Assembly (NCBI GenBank): GCA_964400015.1
Contig: CAYNRR010000007.1
Location: 1-64,000, forward strand
Source: UBA1234 sp964400015
Lineage (GTDB): Bacteria > Bacillota > Clostridia > TANB77 > UBA1234
Length of the DNA: 64,000 nucleotides
Direction of reading: 5' to 3'
Below the pieces are notes generated by a model. It searched no databases. It was not told the origin of the DNA and saw only the letters and a list, made by a program, of their open reading frames with translations. The translations under genes and the position numbers were made by a program. The first letter of the stretch is position 1. Each line of letters begins with the position of its first letter. Below are positions 1-7,689 of the stretch, piece after piece.

Positions 1-92
1 ATACAACATACGGAAAAATCGGTGTTAAAGTTTGGATTTATAAAGGTGAAGTTCTTCCAGGAAAAAAAGAAGCAGAAGGAGGTAGAAAATAA
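1..92 (+). CDS. rpsC: 30S ribosomal protein S3 (uS3), C-terminal end only
   Basis: Only the last 29 codons are in the window; the gene begins upstream. The frame starting at base 3 encodes a tail with the motif GKIGVKVWIYKGEVLPG, which is the conserved C-terminal region of S3, followed by a short charged end and a TAA stop at 90-92. The stop shares its last A with the ATG of rplP, so the two genes are translationally coupled, as expected for the S10/spc ribosomal operon. Confidence 0.93.
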   Translation, partial: TTYGKIGVKVWIYKGEVLPGKKEAEGGRK

Positions 93-532
93 TGCCATTG
101 ATGCCAAAAAGATCAAAACATAGAAAAATGCAAAAAGGTAGAAATAGAGGTAAAGCTACAAGAGGTAATACAGTAGCATATGGCGAATATGGACTACAAA
201 CTCTTGAAGCTGGTTGGATTACATCTAACCAAATAGAAGCTGCCAGAATAGCAATGACTCGTTTCATTAAAAGAGGTGGTAAAGTTTGGATTAAAATATT
301 CCCAGACAAGCCAATAACAAAGAAACCTGCTGAAACTCGTATGGGTAGTGGTAAAGGTTCACTAGAATACTGGGTTGCAGTTGTTAAACCAGGAAGAATA
401 ATGTTCGAGATGGCAGGAGTACCTGAAGAAGTTGCTAGAGAAGCATTTAGACTTGCAGCTCACAAACTTCCAGTTAAAACAAAATTTATCATTGCGGATA
501 AAAACGAAGGTGGTGAAGACGATGAAGGCTAA
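92..532 (+). CDS. rplP: 50S ribosomal protein L16 (uL16)
   Basis: A 146-residue protein of full family length. L16 sits next to the peptidyl-transferase centre and A-site tRNA. The N-terminus has the family pattern MLMPKR-like start (MPLMPKRSKHRKMQKGR), followed by the conserved ITSNQIEAARIAMTR and RMGSGKG segments. The ATG overlaps the rpsC stop by one base, and an AGGAGG-type site at about 77-83 precedes it. Its 3' end overlaps the start of rpmC by 11 bases, so rpsC, rplP and rpmC are tightly coupled. Confidence 0.97.
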   Translation: MPLMPKRSKHRKMQKGRNRGKATRGNTVAYGEYGLQTLEAGWITSNQIEAARIAMTRFIKRGGKVWIKIFPDKPITKKPAETRMGSGKGSLEYWVAVVKPGRIMFEMAGVPEEVAREAFRLAAHKLPVKTKFIIADKNEGGEDDEG

Positions 533-722
533 TGAATATAGAAAAATGACTTCATCGGATTTAGAAAAAGAATTAGGAGAATTAAAATCTGAATTATTCA
601 AATTAAGATTTCAATTATCTCTAAATGGATTAGAGAATCCGATGAAAATAAAAACAACTAAAAAAGATATCGCTAGAATCAAAACAATTCTTAAAGAAAA
701 AGAATTAAGCGAAGCTGAATAA
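522..722 (+). CDS. rpmC: 50S ribosomal protein L29 (uL29)
   Basis: A 66-residue two-helix protein that lies at the exit of the peptide tunnel near L23. The start MKANEYRKM fits the family, and the conserved ELKSELFKLRFQ segment is present. A longer frame opens upstream at 432, but that stretch is a shadow inside rplP. The ATG at 522, preceded by GAAGGTGGTGAAG, gives the normal length and overlaps rplP by 11 bases. Confidence 0.95.
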   Translation: MKANEYRKMTSSDLEKELGELKSELFKLRFQLSLNGLENPMKIKTTKKDIARIKTILKEKELSEAE

Positions 723-754
723 AGTTTAGATTATCCTAAGAAAGGAGAAAGAAG

Positions 755-1015
755 ATGTCTGAAGAAAGAGCTTTAAGAAAAACAAGAGTTGGTAAAGTTG
801 TAAGTGACAAAATGGACAAAACAATCGTTGTTGCTGTTCAAACAAGTTACAAACATCCTTTATATGGTAAAACAATGAAAAGAACATTCAGATTAAAAGC
901 TCATGATGAGAACAATGAATGTCAAATCGGTGATACTGTAAAAGTAATGGAAACTAGACCATTATCTAAAGATAAGAGATGGAGACTAGTAGAAATAGTA
1001 GAAAAAGTTAAATAG
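755..1015 (+). CDS. rpsQ: 30S ribosomal protein S17 (uS17)
   Basis: An 86-residue OB-fold protein that binds the 5' domain of 16S rRNA. Conserved segments are RKTRVGKVVSDKMDKTIVV near the N-terminus, and HDENNECQIGDTVKVMETRPLSK in the second half (described here in parts). An AAGGAGAA Shine-Dalgarno lies just before the ATG. It follows rpmC after 32 bases in the usual spc-operon order. Confidence 0.96.
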   Translation: MSEERALRKTRVGKVVSDKMDKTIVVAVQTSYKHPLYGKTMKRTFRLKAHDENNECQIGDTVKVMETRPLSKDKRWRLVEIVEKVK

Positions 1016-1097
1016 TCTATAAAAGGCTAAAAGAAATGTAAATAAAATGTAGGTCCCAGTTAAATAGGGATAGATGCATTTGAAAGGAGAAAATAAA

Positions 1098-1466
1098 ATG
1101 ATACAACAACAATCAAGACTTAAAGTTGCTGATAATACTGGCGCAAAAGAATTAATGTGTATCAGATGCTTAGGTGGTTCTTTTAGAAAAACAGCTAATA
1201 TTGGTGATGTTATAGTTGCTTCTGTAAAGAGTGCTGCACCAGGCGGTATGGTTAAAAAAGGTGATGTTGTTAAAGCTGTTATCGTAAGAAGTAAAAAAGG
1301 TATTCAAAGACCAGACGGATCTTACATCAGATTTGACGAAAATGCTGCCGTTATTATAAAAGAAGATAAAACTCCAAGAGGAACACGTATATTTGGACCT
1401 GTTGCAAGAGAATTAAGAGATAGAGATTATATGAAAATCGTATCACTTGCTCCAGAAGTTTTATAA
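1098..1466 (+). CDS. rplN: 50S ribosomal protein L14 (uL14)
   Basis: A 122-residue protein at the subunit interface (bridge B8 in characterised ribosomes). It begins MIQQQSRLKVADNTGAKE, the invariant L14 start, and ends with the conserved MKIVSLAPEVL. The ATG at 1098 is preceded by GAAAGGAGA. An in-frame ATG at 1074 would add eight residues not found in the family and would lack a ribosome site, so I reject it. Confidence 0.97.
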   Translation: MIQQQSRLKVADNTGAKELMCIRCLGGSFRKTANIGDVIVASVKSAAPGGMVKKGDVVKAVIVRSKKGIQRPDGSYIRFDENAAVIIKEDKTPRGTRIFGPVARELRDRDYMKIVSLAPEVL

Positions 1467-1548
1467 GATATTCCAATGGAAGTTCAAATTTGCTTATGAG
1501 ATGAGCAAATAGCATAAGAAATAATCCGAGAGGTAGGTGTAAAAATAA

Positions 1549-1884
1549 ATGAATAACATGCACGTTAAAAAAGGTGATGTTGTAGTAGTTAGCTCTGGTG
1601 CCGATAAAGGTAAAAAGGGTAAAGTACTAGAAGCTATGCCAAAAGATAACAGAGTAGTTGTTGAAGGCGTAAATGTTAGAACAAAACATGTAAAACCAAG
1701 AAAAGCTGGTGAAGCTGGTGGCCTTGTAAAAGGTGAATTAGCAATCAATGCTTCAAAAGTTAACTTATATTGTTCAAAATGTGATGCTCCAAGAAGAGCA
1801 AGAAAAGAAATAAAGAAAGACGGTACAAAAGTTAGAGTTTGTACAAAATGTGGAACTGAATTTAAAAATTCAGAAGCTAAATAG
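1549..1884 (+). CDS. rplX: 50S ribosomal protein L24 (uL24), zinc-ribbon form
   Basis: A 111-residue KOW-domain protein that initiates 50S assembly near the tunnel exit. The KOW motif (VKKGDVVVVSSGADKGKKG) is at residues 6-24. The C-terminal half carries two CxxC pairs (C75, C78, C98, C101), the zinc-binding version of the family. Two starts are possible, 1549 and 1558. The first has better spacing from GAGAGGTAGG at about 1529. The 82-base gap after rplN shows no obvious structure. Confidence 0.95.
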   Translation: MNNMHVKKGDVVVVSSGADKGKKGKVLEAMPKDNRVVVEGVNVRTKHVKPRKAGEAGGLVKGELAINASKVNLYCSKCDAPRRARKEIKKDGTKVRVCTKCGTEFKNSEAK

Positions 1885-1902
1885 GAAAGGAGGTAATTTC
1901 TA

Positions 1903-2442
1903 ATGTCAAGTTTAAAAGAAAGATATAAAAGTGAAGTAGTTCCAGAAATGATGAAAAAATTCAACTACACATCAGTAATGCAAGTTCCAAAGCTAGAAAA
2001 AATCGTTATTAACATGGGTGTTAGCGATGTTCGTGAAAATGCAAAAGCTTTAGAAAATGCTATGAGAGATTTAACAATAATTACAGGACAAAAAGTTGTT
2101 TCAACTAAAGCTAAAAAATCTATCGCTGGTTTCAAAATCAGAGAAGGAATGGAAATTGGTTGTAAAGTAACTTTAAGAAATGAAAAAATGTATGATTTTG
2201 CTGAAAAATTATTTGCAGTTGCACTTCCAAGAGTTAGAGATTTTAGAGGGTTATCTCCAAATTCTTTCGATGGAAGAGGAAATTATTCAATGGGCGTAAA
2301 AGAACAATTGATATTCCCTGAAATTGAGTATGATAAAATTGATAAAATTAGAGGAATGGACGTAATTTTCGTTACAACAGCTAATACAGACGAAGAGGCA
2401 AAAGAGTTATTAAGACTTCTTGGTATGCCATTTTCAAAATAA
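1903..2442 (+). CDS. rplE: 50S ribosomal protein L5 (uL5)
   Basis: A 179-residue protein that binds 5S rRNA and contacts the P-site tRNA. It has the conserved blocks MQVPKLEKIVINMGVSD, GFKIREGMEIGCKVTLR and the RDFRGLS segment. A strong GGAAAGGAGG site precedes the ATG. It lies between rplX and rpsN in the standard order. Confidence 0.97.
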   Translation: MSSLKERYKSEVVPEMMKKFNYTSVMQVPKLEKIVINMGVSDVRENAKALENAMRDLTIITGQKVVSTKAKKSIAGFKIREGMEIGCKVTLRNEKMYDFAEKLFAVALPRVRDFRGLSPNSFDGRGNYSMGVKEQLIFPEIEYDKIDKIRGMDVIFVTTANTDEEAKELLRLLGMPFSK

Positions 2443-2453
2443 GGAGGTAAACC

Positions 2454-2639
2454 ATGGCAAAAAAATCTATGATCGCAAAACAAAAGCTAGCTCCAAAATT
2501 TAGCACAAGATATTACAACAGATGTAAAATTTGTGGAAGACCACATGCTTACATTCGTAAATTTGGAATATGCAGAATTTGTTTTAGAGAATTAGCTCAC
2601 AAGGGTCAAATACCAGGTGTTAAAAAAGCAAGCTGGTAA
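2454..2639 (+). CDS. rpsN: 30S ribosomal protein S14 type Z (uS14)
   Basis: A 61-residue zinc-binding short form of S14, with cysteines C24, C27, C40 and C43 in the CxxC...CxxC arrangement. It has the typical sequence RCKICGRPHAYIRKFGICR and the C-terminal GVKKASW. The site AAGGAGG lies immediately before the ATG, 11 bases after rplE. Confidence 0.97.
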   Translation: MAKKSMIAKQKLAPKFSTRYYNRCKICGRPHAYIRKFGICRICFRELAHKGQIPGVKKASW

Positions 2640-2676
2640 GAATAACTTTGAGCTTATATCAGCAAATAAAAGGTAT

Positions 2677-2745
2677 TAGAGCATAGAAAATAAATGCTCT
2701 ACAATATTCAAATAAATTGAAAAGAAATAGAGAATTTATTCTCTA
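2677..2745 (+). other. Two short hairpins in the rpsN-rpsH gap
   Basis: The 142-base gap holds two perfect inverted repeats. TAGAGCAT (2677-2684) pairs with ATGCTCTA (2694-2701). TAGAGAAT (2728-2735) pairs with ATTCTCTA (2738-2745). Neither is followed by a T-run, so they are unlikely to be terminators. They may be mRNA processing or protective stems, or a binding site for a ribosomal protein. The inverted repeats are seen directly; the role is inference. Confidence 0.5.
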
Positions 2746-2781
2746 AGTTCTAAAATCTAGAGTGAAAGGAGTTACGTAAAA

Positions 2782-3177
2782 ATGAACATTACTGATCCAA
2801 TAGCAGATATGCTAACAAGAATTAGAAATGCAAATACACAAAGACATGAAACAGTTGATGTTCCTTCATCAAAATTAAAGAAATCAATTGCTGAAATCTT
2901 ATTAAATGAAGGTTACATTAAGTCTTTTGAAGAAATAGAAGATAATGCACAAGGTATTATTAGAATAACTTTAAAATATGTTAATAAACAAAAAGTTATT
3001 ACTGGTTTAAAGAGAATCAGCAAACCAGGTCTTAGAGTATATGCTACAAAAGACGAGTTACCAAAAGTATTAGGTGGACTTGGAATAGCATTGATCTCAA
3101 CATCAAAAGGAATAATGACTGACAAGAATGCTCGTAAAGAAGGTATCGGAGGAGAAGTTCTTGCATTCGTTTGGTAG
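2782..3177 (+). CDS. rpsH: 30S ribosomal protein S8 (uS8)
   Basis: A 131-residue protein that binds the central domain of 16S rRNA. It begins NITDPIADMLTRIRNA and ends with GIGGEVLAFVW, both diagnostic. The SKGIMTDKNARKEGIGGE block is the rRNA-binding loop. An AAAGGAG site at about 2764 precedes the ATG. It follows rpsN after a gap containing two hairpins. Confidence 0.97.
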   Translation: MNITDPIADMLTRIRNANTQRHETVDVPSSKLKKSIAEILLNEGYIKSFEEIEDNAQGIIRITLKYVNKQKVITGLKRISKPGLRVYATKDELPKVLGGLGIALISTSKGIMTDKNARKEGIGGEVLAFVW

Positions 3178-3220
3178 TAAATGATGTAAATAACATATTT
3201 TAAAGAAAGGAGAAATAGAA

Positions 3221-3757
3221 ATGTCTAGAATAGGAAAACAACCTATAACAGTACCTGCTGGTGTAGAAGTAAAAGTAGAAAAAGATAACCTAGTAACTGT
3301 AAAAGGACCAAAAGGAACTTTAACAAAAGCTCTACATAAAGATATGATTATCAATAACAATGCAGGCGTTATAACAATAGAACTTAAAGATGAAAGCCAA
3401 AACGCTTTACAAGGTTTAACAAGAACACTTCTAAACAACATGATTGTTGGTGTAACAGAAGGATTCAAAAAAGAACTTGAAATAAACGGTGTTGGTTATA
3501 GAGTTCAAAAACAAGGTAACAAATTAGTTATGAACATGGGATATTCTCATACTGTAGAGTTTGAAGATAGAGGAGAAACAAAGATTGAAGCTCCATCTCA
3601 AACAAGTATAATTGTTACAGGCCCAGATAAAGAAGCTGTAGGACAACTTGCAGCAGAAATTAGAAAAATAAGACCACCAGAACCATACAAAGGTAAAGGT
3701 ATTAAATATGTTGATGAAAGAATAATTAGAAAAGAAGGAAAAATGGGCAAAAAATAA
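3221..3757 (+). CDS. rplF: 50S ribosomal protein L6 (uL6)
   Basis: A 178-residue protein with two related alpha-beta domains near the sarcin-ricin loop. It starts SRIGKQPITVPAGV, and the second half contains the signature PPEPYKGKGIKYVDE. An AAAGGAG site precedes the ATG. A 9-bp perfect stem (3754-3762 with 3769-3777) lies immediately after it without a T-run. Confidence 0.97.
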   Translation: MSRIGKQPITVPAGVEVKVEKDNLVTVKGPKGTLTKALHKDMIINNNAGVITIELKDESQNALQGLTRTLLNNMIVGVTEGFKKELEINGVGYRVQKQGNKLVMNMGYSHTVEFEDRGETKIEAPSQTSIIVTGPDKEAVGQLAAEIRKIRPPEPYKGKGIKYVDERIIRKEGKMGKK

Positions 3758-3803
3758 TTCTTAAATAAAAGAATTATGAACATTTAGAAGGGAGAGATAA
3801 CAG

Positions 3804-4163
3804 TTGATTAAGAAACAAGCTAAAAATGAATCAAGACTAGTTAGACATGCTAGAGTTCGTAAAAAGATTAGTGGAACTCCAGAGCGTCCAAGACTTAGTG
3901 TATATAAAAGCTTAACAGGTATCTATGCTCAAATAATTGATGATGTTAACGGTAAAACTTTAGTTGCTGCTTCTACATTAGATAAAGAAGTAAAAACTAA
4001 AGCAAGTAATATTGAAGCTGCCAAAGAAGTTGGTGCTTTAGTAGCAAAAAGAGCTACAAAAGCTGGTATCAAAACAATAGTATTTGATAGAGGTGGATAC
4101 CAATATCACGGTAAAGTAAAAGCATTAGCTGAAGCTGCACGTGAAGGTGGATTAGAATTTTAA
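3804..4163 (+). CDS. rplR: 50S ribosomal protein L18 (uL18), TTG start
   Basis: A 119-residue 5S rRNA-binding protein. It has the conserved RHARVRKKISGTPERPRLSV block and the end HGKVKALAEAAREGGLEF. The start codon is TTG at 3804, eight bases after AAGGGAGAG; no in-frame ATG gives the conserved N-terminus. It is co-transcribed with rplF upstream and rpsE downstream. Confidence 0.95.
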   Translation: MIKKQAKNESRLVRHARVRKKISGTPERPRLSVYKSLTGIYAQIIDDVNGKTLVAASTLDKEVKTKASNIEAAKEVGALVAKRATKAGIKTIVFDRGGYQYHGKVKALAEAAREGGLEF

Positions 4164-4181
4164 TCGAAAGGAGTAAATAAA

Positions 4182-4673
4182 ATGATAGATGCAAGCACAT
4201 TAGATCTTCAAGAGAAAGTTGTTGCAATCAATAGAGTTGCTAAAGTTGTTAAAGGTGGTAGAACTTTTAGATTTAGCGCGCTAGTAGTTGTTGGAGATGG
4301 TGCTGGACACGTTGGAGTAGGCAACGGTAAAGCTGCTGAAGTTCCAGATGCTATTAAAAAAGCAATTGATGATGCTAAAAAGAATGTTGTAGAAGTTCCA
4401 ATAGTTAATGATACTATTCCACATGAATTGATTGGTAACTTTGGTTCTGGTAAAGTTTTATTAAAACCAGCTGGCGAAGGTACTGGACTTATCGCTGGTG
4501 GTGCTGCTAGATCAGTATTAGAACTTGCAGGATACAAAAATATTAGAACAAAGAATTTAGGTTCAAACAATCCAAGAAATGCTGTTTACGCTACATTAAA
4601 TGCGCTTTCAGAAATGAAAACAGCTGAAATGGTTGCAGCATTAAGAGGTAAAAAAGTAGAAGAAATTCTATAA
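4182..4673 (+). CDS. rpsE: 30S ribosomal protein S5 (uS5)
   Basis: A 163-residue protein involved in decoding fidelity and mRNA unwinding at the entry channel. The N-terminal double-stranded RNA-binding fold has VVAINRVAKVVKGGRTFRFS, and the second domain has GGAARSVLELAGYKNI. The ATG follows CGAAAGGAG. Normally rpmD (L30) follows; here rplO follows after only 65 bases, with no L30 reading frame. Confidence 0.97.
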   Translation: MIDASTLDLQEKVVAINRVAKVVKGGRTFRFSALVVVGDGAGHVGVGNGKAAEVPDAIKKAIDDAKKNVVEVPIVNDTIPHELIGNFGSGKVLLKPAGEGTGLIAGGAARSVLELAGYKNIRTKNLGSNNPRNAVYATLNALSEMKTAEMVAALRGKKVEEIL

Positions 4674-4738
4674 TTTTCTTGAATAAGAAAAATATTTAAA
4701 TAAAATTATTGTTTAGGTTAATAAAAGGAGGTGCAGAG

Positions 4739-5182
4739 ATGAAACTTGATGAATTAAGACCAGCACCTGGTTCAAAAACAACTAGAAGAAGAGTTGGTAG
4801 AGGTATTGGATCTGGATTAGGTAAAACTGCAGGCAAAGGTCATAAAGGACAAAATGCTAGAAGTGGTGGTGGAGTAAGACCAGGCTTCGAAGGTGGTCAA
4901 ATGCCTTTATTCAGAAGAATTCCAAAGAGAGGATTCAACAATAGAAATTCAAAAGAGTATGCAGAAGTAACATTAGCTATGCTTGAAGAAAGATTTGAAA
5001 ACGGAGCAGATGTTACAGCTGAAACACTTTTAGAACTAGGTGTAATTAAAAAAGTTAATGATGGAATCGTTGTTTTAGGTAATGGAGAATTAACTAAAAA
5101 ATTAAACGTAAAAGCATCTAGATTTACAAAAACAGCTGAAGAAAAAATCAAAGCTGCTGGCGGAAAGGTTGAGGTGATATAG
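4739..5182 (+). CDS. rplO: 50S ribosomal protein L15 (uL15)
   Basis: A 147-residue late-assembly protein. The glycine-rich N-terminal extension (RPAPGSKTTRRRVGRGIGSG, then KGHKGQNAR) threads into 23S rRNA in known structures. The ATG at 4739 follows AAAAGGAGGTG, so an upstream in-frame start at 4709 is rejected. The stop at 5180-5182 is directly followed by the TTG start of secY, which implies coupling. Confidence 0.96.
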   Translation: MKLDELRPAPGSKTTRRRVGRGIGSGLGKTAGKGHKGQNARSGGGVRPGFEGGQMPLFRRIPKRGFNNRNSKEYAEVTLAMLEERFENGADVTAETLLELGVIKKVNDGIVVLGNGELTKKLNVKASRFTKTAEEKIKAAGGKVEVI

Positions 5183-6535
5183 TTGTTTAAGACACTATTT
5201 AACGCTTGGAAAATTCCTGAATTAAGAAAAAGGATATTATATACCTTATTGTTATTAGCAATATTTAGATTCGGTTGTGTAATAACAGCACCTGGTGTTG
5301 ATATTGAAAACTTACAACTAATTGCAAATTATAACTCAAACTCAATTATGGGGACAATAAATATAATTACTGGTGGAGCATTTTCTAGTTTTTCTATATT
5401 TGCTCTATCAATAAGTCCTTATATTACAGCATCAATTATTATTCAACTTTTGACATTTGCTATTCCAGCTTTGGAAGATATGTCAAAAGAAGGAGAAAAT
5501 GGTAGAAAAAGACTTAGCCAATATACAAGATATACTGCTGTTGTATTAGCAGCAATTGAGGCTTTTGGTATTTATGTAATGTATAAAGATACAGGAATAC
5601 ATTTCATAAATTCACCATTAACACCTTTTGTATTTGTTTTATCACTTACATGTGGTTCAACATTCTTGATGTGGATTGCAGAACAATTATCAAGTAAGGG
5701 AATAGGAAATGGTACTTCATTATTGATTTTTGCTGGTATCGTTTCAAAATTACCATCTGCAGTTGAATATCTATATGAATTAGTTGTTGAACGTGGTGTA
5801 GTTGGTGGCTTAATTTCAGCTGCTGTAGTTATTGGCGCTGTGATTTTAGTCGCAGGCGTTGTATGGGTAACAGAAGCTGAAAGAAGAGTTCCAATCCAAT
5901 ACGCAAAGAGAGTATCTGGAAGAAAAATGTATGGTGGACAAAGTACACACATACCAATGAAACTTTCTATGGCAGGAGTTATGCCAGTTATTTTTGCAAT
6001 GTCATTTTTACAACTACCAGCATTGATTTTACAATTAGTAAATCATGATATAGCTACAAGCTCAGGTTTCTGGGCTGGAGTATACAAAGTATGTGCATTT
6101 ACATCACTTGGTACAACTGGTCTTTGGGACTCTGCTACAAGTACATTTAATTGGAGTTTATTAGGATTTGGTTTATTACATATCTTAATATACATCTTGT
6201 TGATAGTAGGATTTACATTCTTTTATACAATGTTTATGGCATTCAATCCAACAGAAGTATCTAACAACTTAAAGAAAAATGGTGGATTTATACCAGGTAT
6301 AAGAGCAGGTAAGCCAACAGCAGATTACTTAACAGCAGTTTTAACAAGTATAACAGCATTTGGTTCAATTTTCTTGGCAATAATAGCTGTATTACCAATA
6401 CTTGCACAATTTGCTGGTCTTCAAATATCATTCGGTGGAACAGCGATACTAATCGTTGTAGGTGTTGCACTTGAATCTGTAAGACAATTAGAGTCACAAA
6501 TGTTGACAAGACATTATAAAGGATTTTTAGAATAA
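5183..6535 (+). CDS. secY: Preprotein translocase subunit SecY, TTG start
   Basis: A 450-residue membrane protein with about ten hydrophobic segments. It forms the central channel of the Sec translocon with SecE and SecG. It has the family segments near residues 60-90 (GGAFSSFSIFALSISPYITA, then SIIIQLL), the cytoplasmic loop ERRVPIQYAKR and the C-terminal LVVGVALE-like end. The start is a TTG immediately after the rplO stop, with AAAGGTTGAGGTG upstream. A strong terminator follows, ending the first ribosomal transcription unit. Confidence 0.96.
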   Translation: MFKTLFNAWKIPELRKRILYTLLLLAIFRFGCVITAPGVDIENLQLIANYNSNSIMGTINIITGGAFSSFSIFALSISPYITASIIIQLLTFAIPALEDMSKEGENGRKRLSQYTRYTAVVLAAIEAFGIYVMYKDTGIHFINSPLTPFVFVLSLTCGSTFLMWIAEQLSSKGIGNGTSLLIFAGIVSKLPSAVEYLYELVVERGVVGGLISAAVVIGAVILVAGVVWVTEAERRVPIQYAKRVSGRKMYGGQSTHIPMKLSMAGVMPVIFAMSFLQLPALILQLVNHDIATSSGFWAGVYKVCAFTSLGTTGLWDSATSTFNWSLLGFGLLHILIYILLIVGFTFFYTMFMAFNPTEVSNNLKKNGGFIPGIRAGKPTADYLTAVLTSITAFGSIFLAIIAVLPILAQFAGLQISFGGTAILIVVGVALESVRQLESQMLTRHYKGFLE

Positions 6536-6543
6536 AAAAATAT

Positions 6544-6574
6544 AGCTTCACTCTTTTAGAGTGGAGCTTTTTTT
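6544..6574 (+). terminator. Rho-independent terminator after secY
   Basis: A 10-bp stem (6544-6553 with 6559-6568, one G-T pair) with a five-base loop and a T-run. It separates the rpsC-secY unit from the next gene, which has its own promoter. Confidence 0.85.
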
Positions 6575-6575
6575 A

Positions 6576-6604
6576 TTGATAAAAGACAAAATGTGTAGTA
6601 TACT
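6576..6604 (+). promoter_or_regulatory. Sigma-A type promoter before the SG-repeat gene
   Basis: TTGATA at 6576-6581, a 17-base spacer and TATACT at 6599-6604. It lies directly after the secY terminator, so it probably drives the small membrane protein gene, adk and map. Confidence 0.7.
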
Positions 6605-6633
6605 TACTTCGTATGAGAAAAGGAGGAAAAGAC

Positions 6634-6981
6634 ATGAAAAATTTATTAAGAATATTTTTATTATTATTAGTAGTAGCAGCTGTTGTAGGTTCATCCATGT
6701 TTTTAATGGGCCAAAATGATAGATACAATAATATTATTGATGACCCCTCAATCGCTAGTGGAGATACAATCAATTCAGGTGAATTGGAAGAAGTGAGTGG
6801 AGACAACGAACTTCTAGAAAGTGGAGATACAAACGAATCAGGAGACTTAAACGAAGTTGAATTAGTTAGCGGAGAAAAAAATGAAGAAGACAATGTAGCT
6901 GATGAATCAGGAGAAAAACTTGTTTCTGGTGAAGTTGCTGAAGTTTCTGGCGAAATTCTAAGTGGTGAATTAGCAGAATAA
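6634..6981 (+). CDS. Small membrane-anchored acidic protein with ten Ser-Gly-Asp/Glu repeats
   Basis: A 115-residue protein that I do not recognise. Residues 4-26 form one hydrophobic segment after a Lys/Arg-containing start, so it is likely anchored with its C-terminus outside. From residue about 42 to the end it is strongly acidic and contains ten copies of Ser-Gly followed by Asp or Glu (SGD x4, SGE x6), irregularly spaced. There are no cysteines or enzyme motifs. The start ATG at 6634 follows AAAGGAGG; an upstream ATG at 6613 lies before that site. It sits between secY and adk, where many Firmicutes have nothing, under its own promoter. Confidence 0.75.
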   Translation: MKNLLRIFLLLLVVAAVVGSSMFLMGQNDRYNNIIDDPSIASGDTINSGELEEVSGDNELLESGDTNESGDLNEVELVSGEKNEEDNVADESGEKLVSGEVAEVSGEILSGELAE

Positions 6982-7018
6982 TTTTTAAAATATATATAAT
7001 TAAAATGGGAGGTAAATT

Positions 7019-7672
7019 ATGAGATTGATAATATTAGGTGCACCTGGAAGTGGAAAAGGTTCACAATGTAAATGGATTACAAGGGATTACGATGTTCCAC
7101 ATATTTCAACAGGAGATATATTGAGAAAGAATATTTCTGAAGGAACTGAATTAGGTCAAAAAGCTAAAGGATATATCGATCAAGGTGCATTAGTACCAGA
7201 CGAATTAGTTATAGATATTTTAAAAGCTAGATTACTAGAAAGTGATTGCAAAGAAAAAGGATTTTTGCTAGATGGATTTCCAAGAACAATTTTTCAAGCC
7301 GAGGCATTAGAAGAATTTTTAAATGAGCAAAATCTTTCAATAGATAAAGTTATAAACCTACATGTTCCAGATGAAGAAATTATGGCAAGAGCAATCAACA
7401 GAAGAACTTGTGAAAATCCAGAATGTAAGGAAATATACAATTTGAGAGATAATCCACCAAAAGTTGAAAACACATGTGACAAATGTGGAAGCAAGTTATT
7501 CCAAAGAGCTGATGACAATGAAGCAACAGTAAAAAATAGATTAGTAGTATATCACAATCAAACAGAACCTTTAATTGAGTTTTACACAAGTAAAGGTTTG
7601 TTAGCAACTATAGTTGGACAAGATGATATAAACGATACAATAGCTTTAGTAAAAGCAGAATTAGCTAAATAA
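7019..7672 (+). CDS. adk: Adenylate kinase
   Basis: A 217-residue enzyme that interconverts ATP plus AMP and two ADP. The P-loop is GAPGSGKG at residues 7-14. The AMP-binding DGFPRT motif is at 85-90. The lid domain is the long zinc-binding type, with C131, C136, C153 and C156; the first pair is spaced CX4C rather than CX2C. It follows the SG-repeat gene by 37 bases with TGGGAGG before the ATG, and precedes map, as is usual in Firmicutes. Confidence 0.96.
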   Translation: MRLIILGAPGSGKGSQCKWITRDYDVPHISTGDILRKNISEGTELGQKAKGYIDQGALVPDELVIDILKARLLESDCKEKGFLLDGFPRTIFQAEALEEFLNEQNLSIDKVINLHVPDEEIMARAINRRTCENPECKEIYNLRDNPPKVENTCDKCGSKLFQRADDNEATVKNRLVVYHNQTEPLIEFYTSKGLLATIVGQDDINDTIALVKAELAK

Positions 7673-7689
7673 AGTTAAGAGGGATAATA

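Noticed and set aside
432..521. Longer N-terminal extensions of rpmC, rplN, rplO, rpsR, metK, rpsT and similar genes
   Set aside because: Each has a better ribosome site and a family-conforming start further downstream.
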